Part shown: piece by piece, positions 25,060 through 33,098 of the stretch | How the letters are laid out: every line of letters starts with the position of its first letter | How positions within the stretch are numbered: position 1 is the first letter of the stretch | Assembly (NCBI GenBank): GCA_030652335.1 | Contig: JAUSAW010000014.1 | Coordinates: 1-50,032, forward strand | Origin: Gammaproteobacteria bacterium | GTDB taxonomy: Bacteria > Pseudomonadota > Gammaproteobacteria > Francisellales > CACEW01 | Direction: 5' to 3' | Length of the DNA stretch: 50,032 nt | Made by a program: the position numbers and the translations under genes | The notes under the pieces: generated by a model | Seen by the model: only the letters and a program-made list of their open reading frames with translations | The model's database searches: none | Told to the model about the DNA's origin: nothing

Positions 25060-25266
25060 TTTATTTATTAATGTTTTTTTTGTTTTGTCTTATTTAAACT
25101 GCCGCCTCTGGGGCTGGCTCGATCGTTGATAACTGACAACTGCCAATTATGGCAATGTAATGCAAAATAGCAGCCATAAGCAATTTTAGGACAATTTCCT
25201 GCGCTCGAAGGCAATCAATTTGTATCAACAGAGGTAAAAATGACCATAAAAGTCAGGCTCAGAGAT
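25060..25266. other. Intergenic gap with TGCCAATT near-palindrome
   Basis: 207 bp between the deacetylase stop and the epimerase start, unusually long for this packed run. It contains TGCCAATTATGGCA (25141-25154), similar to the repeat at 11155-11180. No reading frame is convincing. A promoter for the downstream (leftward) genes would be expected here; none is clear by eye. Confidence 0.45.
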
Positions 25267-26319
25267 TCATGCGGCCTCTTTGTTTTCCAGGCTGGAGTCG
25301 ATAAGCGATGCAGCTGTCGGACGGAGATATTTAAAATCCTGAAACGTAACGCTGGTAAACGAACCGAGTCCTACGAGAAAGTTTTCAAGTCGCTCCAGAG
25401 AGTACCGGGTCAGGGCTTTGGGATGGCCCATGGCGTGGAAGAGCTGTTTACCTTTACTCTGTTCGATGCGGAAAGCCTTGCCGAGCAGGCCGGCCTTGAG
25501 GCCATCCATGGATGCTACACTGATTGTTGATCTGGTCAACCGCTGCAGGTAGTAACTGCTGCCCCAGGCCAGGGATGAACCGTCGCCGAAGGAATTATGG
25601 ATCGGATTTGATAGAATCTTTCTGATGAATGCCATACGCCAGAACAAGAGTGGTGTCACTCGCATGGAGCTGATCGGCACCTCGACAAAAGGGCCCTGCT
25701 TGTCTTCGAGGTTGGGATCGTGGCTGAAACACCAGGAGTCCTTCACCGGGGCCGTGGAGAAATCAAACCACCGCTCCTTGTCATCGGAAATGCCGCCGGC
25801 AAAAACAGTGGAGTCAAGCCAGATAGAATGTGCGAGCAGGGCCGGGGCGATCTGGGCGAAGGGCTGCAGACACCAGCCACCGGCACGAAAGGCAAAGACA
25901 GTATCTCCTATCAGGCTGGCCAGGAGTTCTTTTGCGGTGCCCACCATAGCTGTAACTTGGGCGGAAGAGAAATCATGCAGTTTATAGCGGCTAGTTACAA
26001 GCTGCCACTGTTCACCGTCAAAGGAGCTATCCAGCCAATGGGGGTGCAGATGGAGCTGGATGTCGTGCCCTTTCTCCCTGAGCGACACAAGTTGCTGACG
26101 AATGGCGTCGAGGTCACGTTGCAACCTTGGAAAGCGCTGGGCCTCATGGGCAAGACGCTGGAGATAGAGTGCATCTACAAAAAGTGACAGGCGAGCGCCT
26201 AGCCTGCCAGCAGCCTCGGCCAGCTCTTGCGTCGGGCAGATCAGACACTGTTCGACGGTTCCTGTTCGGGGTCCGAAAAACAGTTCATAATCAAGGCTGA
26301 GAAGAATCTGCGGATTCAC
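25267..26319 (-). CDS. Polysaccharide deacetylase-like protein, divergent
   Basis: About 350 residues with landmarks of a NodB-like barrel: ILLSLDYELFFG near the start (in the place of motif 1), GHDIQLHLHPHW (motif 2, H-x-H-x-H), FAFRAGGWCLQPF, and IWLDSTVFAGG. The S-L-D-Y-E opening recalls D-x-E-D-Y of PEP-CTERM-locus deacetylases more than the TFDDG of the gene at 17145. Activity is therefore probable but not certain. The start is GTG at 26319, 4 nt after GGGG and overlapping the priming transferase stop (GTGA). The frame extends to 26424, but this would overlap that gene by 109 bp. It probably N-deacetylates a sugar of the lipid-linked repeat or polymer. Confidence 0.7.
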   Translation of the reverse strand: MNPQILLSLDYELFFGPRTGTVEQCLICPTQELAEAAGRLGARLSLFVDALYLQRLAHEAQRFPRLQRDLDAIRQQLVSLREKGHDIQLHLHPHWLDSSFDGEQWQLVTSRYKLHDFSSAQVTAMVGTAKELLASLIGDTVFAFRAGGWCLQPFAQIAPALLAHSIWLDSTVFAGGISDDKERWFDFSTAPVKDSWCFSHDPNLEDKQGPFVEVPISSMRVTPLLFWRMAFIRKILSNPIHNSFGDGSSLAWGSSYYLQRLTRSTISVASMDGLKAGLLGKAFRIEQSKGKQLFHAMGHPKALTRYSLERLENFLVGLGSFTSVTFQDFKYLRPTAASLIDSSLENKEAA

Positions 26320-27728
26320 ATTGCCCCTTTTCGTAACAATACTACAGGGATGGTTTTGAAGAGAATCATCAGATCCAGGCTGAGCGACCAATTGTCTATG
26401 TACTCCAGATCCAGTTCCAGCCATTTATGGAATGGCAGGTTGTTGCGGCCGGAGATCTGCCAGATACAGGTGATGCCAGGTTTGACACTGAACCGTTTAC
26501 GCTGGATACCCGTGTTAAAAAGATTTACATCCCGAATGGACATGGGCCTTGGACCAACCAGGCTCATGTCGCCACGCAGGACGTTGATGAGCTGAGGCAA
26601 CTCATCAAGGCTGGTGCGGCGGAGAAAGCGGCCAACCCGGGTTATTCTGGGATCATTGGCAATCTTGAAATTTGGCCCTTCTGCCTCGTTCAGGTGCTCA
26701 ATCTCTTTGAGCATTTCCTCGGCATCAACCCGCATGGTTCGGAATTTAAACATAGGAAACAGACGTTTTTTGAGACCGACCCTTTCCTGGACAAAAACTG
26801 TCGGTCCCCCATCATCAAGTTTGATAGCGATGGCGATCAGGCCCATGAGGGGAAGGAAAAATGGCAGGGCAAGGAGTGTCAGTGTCAAATCAATGAACCG
26901 TTTGACCAGAAGTTTGGATTCGTCCAAGGCTACCGGTTCAAGGGTCAGGAGGGGGACCCCTGCCAGTTTTGTCAGGCTGACTCGGGCAGCGGTAAGGTTG
27001 AAGATGTCGGCCATGAACCGGAAATTAACTCCCTCCTCTTCGCAGGCCTGGGCAATAGTGTCCACATCGGCGAGCATGGTTCGGGGGATGGCCACGATCA
27101 CTTCGTCGATCACATGATTTTTGAGAATCGAATTAATGTCTGTCACCATTCCCAGGACGCGTCCTTCGAAAACTTCCTTGCCGACGAGCTCTGGCTCAAT
27201 GTCAAGATAACCAACGATAGCAATACCCCATTCGGATTTATCCTTGAGAGCGCGGGATAGAAAAAGTGCGCGCTTTCCTGAACCAATGATCAAGACCCTG
27301 AGCAGACTTTTACCGTTTTTAACTGCCTGATGAAAATATCTGAGTACAACCATGCGTGAACCGATCATCCCGATTGAGGCAATGCCGGCGAAGGTAACTA
27401 TCACCATTCGGCTGACATATTGAATGTTCAGAAAAAATAAAATGGTGAAAAGCAGTCCAAGGGTGGCAGCCATGGCTTTGATAATCGAGATAGAATAAGA
27501 AAAAAAGGAGGCTGACCGCAAATGACGATAAGAGTCAAAATAGGACAGGGAGAGAAGGAGCAAGGTGAGAAGAAGCGGCAGGATAGCGATATGAGAAAAA
27601 ACGTCAATCTGTTCCAAAGGCCGCCATACGATATGTGCCCAAATGGCAAGGGCAAAGCTGACCAAGGAGAAAAAAATATCCCAGATACCAAGATCACGCT
27701 GTACTTCCTGAGATTTTTTGTCAAACAT
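26316..27728 (-). CDS. Priming polyprenyl-phosphate sugar phosphotransferase (WbaP/TIGR03025-like)
   Basis: Starts EPS assembly by moving a sugar-1-phosphate to undecaprenyl phosphate at the inner membrane. The N-terminal ~150 residues hold four hydrophobic segments, then a CoA-binding-like central domain (VLIIGSGKRALFLSRALKD near 147-165), a further membrane segment at about 278-300, and the bacterial sugar-transferase domain: VFVQERVGLKKRLFPMFKFR, RRTSLDELPQLINVLRGDMS, LVGPRP, and VKPGITCIWQISGRN. The length (470) is normal. It is 3 bp after wecB and overlaps the deacetylase by 4 bp, so the three are translated together. Donor sugar is not determinable; UDP-hexoses or N-acetylhexosamines are usual. 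Confidence 0.93.
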   Translation of the reverse strand: MFDKKSQEVQRDLGIWDIFFSLVSFALAIWAHIVWRPLEQIDVFSHIAILPLLLTLLLLSLSYFDSYRHLRSASFFSYSISIIKAMAATLGLLFTILFFLNIQYVSRMVIVTFAGIASIGMIGSRMVVLRYFHQAVKNGKSLLRVLIIGSGKRALFLSRALKDKSEWGIAIVGYLDIEPELVGKEVFEGRVLGMVTDINSILKNHVIDEVIVAIPRTMLADVDTIAQACEEEGVNFRFMADIFNLTAARVSLTKLAGVPLLTLEPVALDESKLLVKRFIDLTLTLLALPFFLPLMGLIAIAIKLDDGGPTVFVQERVGLKKRLFPMFKFRTMRVDAEEMLKEIEHLNEAEGPNFKIANDPRITRVGRFLRRTSLDELPQLINVLRGDMSLVGPRPMSIRDVNLFNTGIQRKRFSVKPGITCIWQISGRNNLPFHKWLELDLEYIDNWSLSLDLMILFKTIPVVLLRKGAM

Positions 27729-27731
27729 TTT

Positions 27732-28958
27732 TCAGGAAAGAGAGTTGCGGGCTCTTGTATCGGAAGAATATTCCTGGTGGATAATGTCGACGATACGTGC
27801 TCCTGCCCGCCCATCCCAGAGTTCCGGTACAGCAAACTTTTTTGCACCGCCATTAATAATTGTCGCCGCTGTAAGCAGAATATCGTTCGGTTCGGTCCCC
27901 ACCAGGTAATTACTGCCGATTGATACTGTCACTGGTCTTTCAGTATTTTTCCGTAAGGTCATACAGGGGACTTGCAGATATGTGGTTTCCTCCTGGATGC
28001 CGCCTGAATCTGTAATGACAAGAGCTGCTTTTTCAATCAGATGCAGGAAGTCGAGGTACCCGAGAGGGGGAACAATATAGATATCAGAAGTCGAACCGAG
28101 TATCGTCGCCTCGGGTTGCGGGTTTTCCTCTTCTGGATAGGTACTCCAATTCAAGAGAGAAGCCAGTCCAAAGCTTTCCACCTGTTTCAAGGTGCGGGGA
28201 TGGATGGGGAAAATGAGAGGGATGCTTGTGGATATTTCATGGAGCGCCTTTAGCAATGGCTCCAGAGATGCACGGTCATCAACATTTGAGGGCCGATGGA
28301 GGGTAACAAGGGCGTAACGCTCTGGAAGGGCGAATCGCTGCTGCACATCAGACAACCTGGCTTTTTCCAGATGACGTTGCAGGGTGTCGATCATAACATT
28401 GCCGACAAAATGAATTTTTGAATCCTTCACACCTTCTTGATGAAGATTGAGCACCCCACTCTCTTCGGTGACAAAAAGAAGATCGCTCAGGGTGTCGGTC
28501 AGCATGCGATTAATCTCTTCCGGCATATCAGAGTCGAAGGAGCGCAAACCGGCTTCCACGTGAACTATGATCGGTCGTTTGCGGACGCTTCCTGCCGGGT
28601 ATTCCATCTTTGCCGCAACCAGGGCGCAGGCAATGGTAGAGTTGACATCTCCCACGACCAGGAGGACATCCGGCTGTTCGGCAAGTAACACAGGCTCAAA
28701 GCGTCGCATGATTTCTGCGGTCTGGCTGGCGTGGGAGCCGGAACCAACTTCGAGGTTGATGTCAGGTTTCGGGATGGCCAACTCATCAAAAAAACTACCG
28801 GACATCTTTTCATCGTAATGCTGGCCGGTATGGACAATCACATGGGTAATTAATCCGTTGTCCGCCGTGCGTGTCTGGTTGAATTCTTCAACAGCCCTGG
28901 CAATGGCTGCCAGCTTCATGAAATTGGGACGAGCGCCTGCGATTGAAAGAAGTTTCAT
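27732..28958 (-). CDS. wecB: UDP-N-acetylglucosamine 2-epimerase
   Basis: Converts UDP-GlcNAc to UDP-ManNAc. Expected motifs are present: IAGARPNFMKLAAI (about 6-19), IVHTGQHYDEKMSGSFFDEL (45-64), VVGDVNSTIACALVA, HVEAGLRSFDSDMPEEINR (H-V-E-A-G-x-R catalytic region), LVTLHRPSNVD, and TDSGGIQEE. It is 408 residues, slightly longer than the usual 370-380 by a small insertion near 275-290. ATG has AGGA 7 nt upstream. It is the first gene of the leftward assembly run, and its product fits the WecG/TagA-type transferase and the dehydrogenase at 35432, together predicting an N-acetylmannosaminuronic-type sugar. Confidence 0.93.
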   Translation of the reverse strand: MKLLSIAGARPNFMKLAAIARAVEEFNQTRTADNGLITHVIVHTGQHYDEKMSGSFFDELAIPKPDINLEVGSGSHASQTAEIMRRFEPVLLAEQPDVLLVVGDVNSTIACALVAAKMEYPAGSVRKRPIIVHVEAGLRSFDSDMPEEINRMLTDTLSDLLFVTEESGVLNLHQEGVKDSKIHFVGNVMIDTLQRHLEKARLSDVQQRFALPERYALVTLHRPSNVDDRASLEPLLKALHEISTSIPLIFPIHPRTLKQVESFGLASLLNWSTYPEEENPQPEATILGSTSDIYIVPPLGYLDFLHLIEKAALVITDSGGIQEETTYLQVPCMTLRKNTERPVTVSIGSNYLVGTEPNDILLTAATIINGGAKKFAVPELWDGRAGARIVDIIHQEYSSDTRARNSLS

Positions 28959-29190
28959 AAAAAAATCCTGGGAAGTATGAATGATAGAAGATGTTTTGTT
29001 CTAATTGCTTGGTCCCGTTACCTTCGGAGAAGAAGAAACTATTTTTCTATGAATGATTGATTATTACTTAAAAATAAATAGCATGTGAGTCGGTCTTTTT
29101 CAAGAACTCATTGAGGCTGTGTACTTATTATTAAAATATGAAATTTTTGATACTGTTTTTTTATGTTTTTAACATGTTGCTATGTTGATG
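28959..29190. other. Upstream region of the wecB operon
   Basis: An AT-rich stretch between the wecB start and the terminator of the PEP-CTERM gene. It should contain the promoter of the long leftward operon. No -24/-12 site was found by eye and no clear sigma-70 box stands out. No gene is seen. Confidence 0.4.
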
Positions 29191-29228
29191 TGTGTAAAAA
29201 AGAAGGGCGGAACCATGTGGCTCCGCCC
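29191..29228 (-). terminator. Rho-independent terminator of PEP-CTERM gene 1
   Basis: On the minus strand, GGGCGGAGCCA pairs with TGGTTCCGCCC (one mismatch, 29205-29228), a short loop, followed by TTCTTTTTTACAC. It sits about 40 nt beyond the stop of the PEP-CTERM gene. A clean intrinsic terminator, isolating this gene from wecB. Confidence 0.85.
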
Positions 29229-29266
29229 ATGAGAAAAGGCGAGAATAAAGAAGAGTAGTGCGTGTG

Positions 29267-30085
29267 TTATTTTTTACTCAATCTTCGACGTTGGATTCCT
29301 GCAAGGCCTGCCAGGCCGGTGCCAAAGAGCAGCATGGCTCCCGGCTCAGGGACAGGGAATCGATCCGTTCCATTTATTACGTCGTTGCCGCAGGACATGG
29401 TCCAGTGAGCACTCAGGTTCGCGATGTCCCCAGCAGCGAGAATGGAGGTGATGTCAAAGGAAACGATACGCCAATAGGAGTCACGTGTGCTATCGTAGTC
29501 AGCAGTGGTTATGCCATTGGCTCCGGATACCAGGGAGCCTCCGTCCATGGCAAATGGGTTTGATGCTGTGAAAGCAGAATATACGCCAGTGTTCCAAATT
29601 ACGTCTTTATAAAGGCCGGCATTATCTATACCGTCTGGGCTAGGTACATCCGCATCAACTAATGTGCCGGCATAGTTTTTGGTGAATAAACCAAAATCAA
29701 AGGCATATTCATAGGTAGATGGGGTGTTGTCAAAGGAGAGTGCTAAATCACCTGCATAATAATCGTGGCCATCATAAGTAACTTTTCCGTCAACCAGATC
29801 AAACCCTGCCTGAATTCCTATGGATAGCGTATTCCCTATTAGTTTATAGGCAAGGTATTCGGCATCAAAATCCTGACCGCCCCATCCAGGGTTGACATAA
29901 CCGCCAGACTCGACACCATCATCATTAGCTATTTGTGTCCAGCTTCCGTCGTTGAATACGCTGCTGGTTGCGCTGGCTAGCTGGCAGCAGGCTGCCACGA
30001 GGCCCAAGGTGACAACGCTATGGAATATGTATTTATAAAAACAGGACAACTGAGTTCTTCTCATAGCTTTACTATTCTCCTTCAT
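29267..30085 (-). CDS. PEP-CTERM sorting-domain protein 1
   Basis: A 272-residue secreted protein. It starts with a signal peptide (a hydrophobic segment ending QLASA near residue 39) and ends with a PEP-CTERM sorting signal: VPEPGAMLLFG, then TGLAGLAG, then a basic tail IQRRRLSKK. The body is rich in D, G and S with no cysteine-rich or catalytic motif recognised; a late SAHWTMSCGNDVING segment matches the tail region common to many PEP-CTERM proteins. It is a predicted substrate of the exosortase at 7168. ATG at 30085 is used; ATG at 30064 with an AAGGAG 12 nt upstream is an alternative. It has its own sigma-54 site and terminator. Confidence 0.9.
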   Translation of the reverse strand: MKENSKAMRRTQLSCFYKYIFHSVVTLGLVAACCQLASATSSVFNDGSWTQIANDDGVESGGYVNPGWGGQDFDAEYLAYKLIGNTLSIGIQAGFDLVDGKVTYDGHDYYAGDLALSFDNTPSTYEYAFDFGLFTKNYAGTLVDADVPSPDGIDNAGLYKDVIWNTGVYSAFTASNPFAMDGGSLVSGANGITTADYDSTRDSYWRIVSFDITSILAAGDIANLSAHWTMSCGNDVINGTDRFPVPEPGAMLLFGTGLAGLAGIQRRRLSKK

Positions 30086-30146
30086 TTTACCCGGCAGAGG
30101 ATTATAATTGTTGTTTTGAAAAATCCTTTATTGTTATATTACACAA

Positions 30147-30162
30147 GCAATTTTTGCGCCAA
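30147..30162 (-). promoter_or_regulatory. Sigma-54 (-24/-12) promoter of PEP-CTERM gene 1
   Basis: The minus strand reads TTGGCGC-AAAAA-TTGCTT, against the consensus TTGGCAC-N5-TTGCT, with a single mismatch in the core. The invariant GG and GC are at the right spacing. Transcription would start near 30136, giving a leader of about 50 nt before ATG at 30085. The rest of the 30163-30396 gap is AT-rich. Confidence 0.82.
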
Positions 30163-30396
30163 TTGAGATGTTTTTTTGATTTGTCGTAAAAAAGTAGCTA
30201 GTTGAAAATTATTTCTTGGATAAACAGGTTGGGGCAGTTTTTTCTTTATAACAATTTTTTTTTCACAATAGGTGAAGAAAAATGAAATGGCATCAATATT
30301 TAAAAAGAGTAAGGAGTTGGGAGAAAATCGAGCCATGAAGGGATTTATCACGGGATTGTTATGGTCATCTGCGTGCTTCTCAGATTGCATAAAAAA

Positions 30397-30444
30397 ACTC
30401 CTTTTGACCTGACATGAAAATTTCCAGGATTAGTCAAAAGGAGT
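30397..30444 (-). terminator. Rho-independent terminator of PEP-CTERM gene 2
   Basis: A perfect 12-bp inverted repeat, ACTCCTTTTGAC (30397-30408) with 30433-30444, is followed on the minus strand by a run of seven T. It lies 59 nt past the PEP-CTERM gene 2 stop and upstream of PEP-CTERM gene 1, making the two separate transcripts. Confidence 0.82.
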
Positions 30445-30502
30445 TATAGGGACTGTGTATCAAAAGTTTAAATATAAATTTAAGGTAAGGACGCGCGTAG
30501 CC

Positions 30503-31249
30503 TTAGTTTTTTTGACGTCTACTGACGATTCCGGTAAGACCAGCAAGGCCAATACCAAAAAGTAGCAAGCTACTTGGTTCTGGCACCCTCATAACATCAT
30601 TGGCGCACCAAGGGGTGTATGCGAAAGAAAACTTTTGGCCAAGAAAAATATCGAAATTAACAAGGCTAGTGAAATCGTAGATTAGCATATCATGAATAGA
30701 GTCCCATGTGATAAAGTTAGAAACGATATTCATTTCAAGTGAAAGATCGCTTAGCGCTATTCCATTGGGGTGGCTTTGTCTTTCCCCGGTTGCTGCGGCA
30801 GGCACCACGGTGTAATTATAGTTATCTGCTACGGAGTATATCCCTTCTGTGACATAAGAATCCCAAGTCGTATAAGCATCGGCACCACTAGAGGTTCCGC
30901 CATCCACGCCAAATGTCTTGTTGTCACGGATCATGTAATCCCATGCGTCCCAGCTTTCGCCTGAGACTTTGTCTGCATTGATGAACAAGGAATCAAAGAG
31001 TCGTCTATCTTCCAAATTTATAGCTACACTTTGAAGCAGATTGTTATTGTTTTCATCAAAGGTGATGGTCATAGAGTGCACTTTCGGGGTACCAATTTCA
31101 TCCTTTAAATCATCGCCTGTCCCGTTCTCCCAGCCCGGAAAGTAATTAATTGTGTCTTGAAAAGTAAGTGATGTAGCCAGAACGTTTCCAGGCAAAACAC
31201 CAATACTAATCATACCTAAAGCCAGACCTGTTAAAAAAATTTTTTTCAT
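30503..31249 (-). CDS. PEP-CTERM sorting-domain protein 2
   Basis: A 248-residue secreted protein: signal peptide (MKKIFLTGLALGMISIG, then VLPGNVLA), a D/N/S-rich body, and a C-terminal PEP-CTERM signal of VPEPSSLLLFG, then IGLAGLTG, then IVSRRQKN. It shares the sorting-tail layout with protein 1 but the bodies look different. It is the other predicted exosortase substrate. A strong GGGAGGG lies 5 nt before ATG. A sigma-54-type site lies about 111-125 nt upstream of the ATG and a long palindrome is further upstream. Function beyond export and processing is unknown. Confidence 0.9.
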   Translation of the reverse strand: MKKIFLTGLALGMISIGVLPGNVLATSLTFQDTINYFPGWENGTGDDLKDEIGTPKVHSMTITFDENNNNLLQSVAINLEDRRLFDSLFINADKVSGESWDAWDYMIRDNKTFGVDGGTSSGADAYTTWDSYVTEGIYSVADNYNYTVVPAAATGERQSHPNGIALSDLSLEMNIVSNFITWDSIHDMLIYDFTSLVNFDIFLGQKFSFAYTPWCANDVMRVPEPSSLLLFGIGLAGLTGIVSRRQKN

Positions 31250-31359
31250 TTTTTCCCTCCCAGTTTTTATGTAATTTCTTTAGGTAGTGCCGTATTTTGC
31301 CCAATACGTATTGCCTTAGGGCTACCTATTTAAATACAATTACCCCAGATCATACTCAA

Positions 31360-31374
31360 GCAATTTTCATACCA
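31360..31374 (-). promoter_or_regulatory. Sigma-54 (-24/-12) promoter of PEP-CTERM gene 2
   Basis: The minus strand reads TGGTAT-GAAAA-TTGC, against TGGCAC-N5-TTGC. GG and GC are present with the correct 10-nt spacing; C-to-T and C-to-T changes lie in the -24 half. It would start transcription near 31349, leaving a leader of about 100 nt. A 22-bp palindrome (31426-31471) lies 52-97 bp upstream. Confidence 0.68.
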
Positions 31375-31425
31375 TTACGTACTAGCTTTTTTTAAAGAAA
31401 GACAAAGAAAGGTAACTCATCAAAA

Positions 31426-31471
31426 ATAATAATGAAAAGTATAAAGTGAACTTTATACTTTTCATTATTAT
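31426..31471. repeat. Perfect 22-bp palindrome upstream of PEP-CTERM gene 2
   Basis: Left arm 31426-31447 and right arm 31450-31471 pair without mismatch around 2 nt; the core is TATAAAGTGAACTTTATA. Another small inverted repeat (TCTCCAATATGGAGA, 31471-31485) abuts it. It is AT-rich and its centre is about 100 bp upstream of the predicted start site, the distance typical of sigma-54 activator sites. It could equally be a transcript hairpin or a mobile-element relic. Confidence 0.8.
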
Positions 31472-31485
31472 CTCCAATATGGAGA

Positions 31486-31797
31486 AAAAGTTGTGATCTT
31501 ATGATGTAATGCGAGATATTTTTTCCCAAAAACGGGAAAAAATTTTTAAAAATATTCTGGCAATAGTTGATGATGCTCTATGCTCTGAAGTACTTGAATA
31601 GGACCAAACGAGCAGTGAATAAGTGAACATACAAAATTTGGGGCGTGAAATCGTCCATACCTCTTTCCGGTTTTCAGGAAAAGACAAATTCGGCATAATC
31701 AACTTGAATTGTTCAATATAAATTCATTAATGGTGAATTTTTTACGAAAAACAGGAAATTGATCGTCTTCGGCTTTTCCGAATGTGATCAAATTCTA
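31486..31797. other. Gap between galE and the palindrome
   Basis: 312 bp, AT-rich, with no gene I can support. Short frames occur on both strands but resemble no family, and the only long one (31499-31702, minus) has no ribosome-binding site. Decayed sequence is possible. Confidence 0.4.
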
Positions 31798-32823
31798 TCA
31801 CGTGCCATATACCCCTAATCCCTCGGGGTTATTTTTCTGCCAGCGCCAGTGGTCCCGGCACATCTCCTTGATTCCCAGTTTCGCCTGCCATCCCAGCAGT
31901 TCACGGGCCAGGGTCGGATCGGCATAGCAAACTGCGATATCTCCCGGCCTCCTGGCCGTAATAACATGAGGAATCGGACAGTCGGCAGCCAGGGCAAAGG
32001 CCTTCACCATCTCGAGCACTGAATAGCCACGGCCGGTGCCGAGATTGCAGATCAGCATCCCAGGATTTTCCTCCAGTTTCCGCAGAGCATAGACATGTCC
32101 TTGTGCCAAGTCAACCACATGAATATAGTCGCGTACACCCGTACCGTCGGGGGTTGGATAATCGCCTCCGAATACAGAGAGTTGTGGAAGTCGGCCCACT
32201 GCCACCTGAGCGACATAAGGCATAAGGTTGTTCGGAATACCTGTCGGGTCCTCGCCAATTCGGCCGGAGGGATGGGCGCCCACCGGGTTGAAGTAGCGGA
32301 GAATGGCGACCTGCAGTTCCGGGTCTGCGATTCGCGCATCCTCTAAAATCTGTTCGGTCATCAGTTTTGTGTGCCCATACGGGTTGGTGGGTCGGACCGG
32401 GAAATCCTCACGGATCGGTACGGTCTCAGGGTCACCATAGACACAGGCCGAGGATGAAAAGACAATCCGCTTCACATAGTGCTTCGCCATGCATTCGAGG
32501 AGTACCAGGGTGCCGGTCAGGTTGTTATGGTAGTAGCGTAGCGGATCGCCAACGCTCTCCCCCACCGCCTTGAGACCGGCAAAATGGATTACAGCGGAGA
32601 ATTTATAGTTCTGAAACACTGCTTCAAGGGCATCCCTATCAAGGAGATCCACCTCATGCACGGCCACGAATTTACCCGTAATCTCCTGCACGCGCACCAA
32701 GGCTTCAGGGCTCGCGTTGACGAAGTTGTCGACCACTACAATCTCGTAACCAGCCTGCTGCAGTTCCACAATGGTATGTGTGCCGATATAGCCGGCGCCG
32801 CCGGTAACAAGTATATGGGGCAT
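31798..32823 (-). CDS. galE: UDP-glucose 4-epimerase
   Basis: Interconverts UDP-glucose and UDP-galactose. It has [22 protein letters not shown] (G-x2-G-x2-G), [33 protein letters not shown] and [13 protein letters not shown] (catalytic Y-x3-K), [19 protein letters not shown], and [15 protein letters not shown]. Each is diagnostic of GalE. It is 341 residues from the ATG at 32823, which has AAGGA 6 nt upstream; a longer frame to 32859 has no support. It supplies the EPS precursors. Its own operator is not seen; a dispersed repeat sits just upstream. Confidence 0.95.
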   Translation of the reverse strand: MPHILVTGGAGYIGTHTIVELQQAGYEIVVVDNFVNASPEALVRVQEITGKFVAVHEVDLLDRDALEAVFQNYKFSAVIHFAGLKAVGESVGDPLRYYHNNLTGTLVLLECMAKHYVKRIVFSSSACVYGDPETVPIREDFPVRPTNPYGHTKLMTEQILEDARIADPELQVAILRYFNPVGAHPSGRIGEDPTGIPNNLMPYVAQVAVGRLPQLSVFGGDYPTPDGTGVRDYIHVVDLAQGHVYALRKLEENPGMLICNLGTGRGYSVLEMVKAFALAADCPIPHVITARRPGDIAVCYADPTLARELLGWQAKLGIKEMCRDHWRWQKNNPEGLGVYGT

Positions 32824-32876
32824 TGTCTTCCTTATCTTTCTCTTTTTATTCCAAATCAAGTCAACATTGTCGCTTA

Positions 32877-32956
32877 GGTTCCTGCAGTTAGTCCCTCCTT
32901 CCTTTCAAGGAGGGACTAACTGCAGGAACCCCTCCTTGAAAGGAAGGAGGGGGACT
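32877..32956. repeat. 24-bp perfect palindrome with secondary pairing (CCTCCTT/AAGGAGG family)
   Basis: Left arm 32877-32900 and right arm 32907-32930 pair perfectly over 24 bp around a 6-nt loop. CCTCCTTGAAAGGAAGGAGG follows at 32932-32951 and can pair with the loop-side part of the first. The TTAGTCC...CCTCCTT...AAGGAGG core is shared with 3549-3700. It lies in the gap upstream of galE. It probably is a non-coding dispersed element; a strong terminator function is also possible. Confidence 0.8.
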
Positions 32957-33098
32957 AAAATCTTGATTCAAAGAGTTGATTCCCCACTTTTTGAAATTTA
33001 CAAAAACCTAAATTTATAATAAACATATTGTTATGCTTGATAATACTTATTTGTGCTGAATGGATTACGATTTAGAACTGGTGCCTTATGTGAGTTCA

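Noticed and set aside
26427..27260. A 277-codon open frame on the plus strand opposite the priming sugar transferase
   Set aside because: It is antisense to a strongly supported gene, lacks family features and good start signals, and follows the codon pattern of its opposite strand.
30139..30390. An 83-codon minus-strand frame between the PEP-CTERM genes
   Set aside because: It covers the sigma-54 site of gene 1 and has no resemblance to any family.
30370..30502. ACGCGCGT at the end of PEP-CTERM gene 2 as its terminator
   Set aside because: The stem is short and partly coding; the 12-bp stem plus T-run at 30397-30444 is a much better terminator.
31499..31702. A 67-codon minus-strand frame
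   Set aside because: No ribosome-binding site and no recognisable motif.
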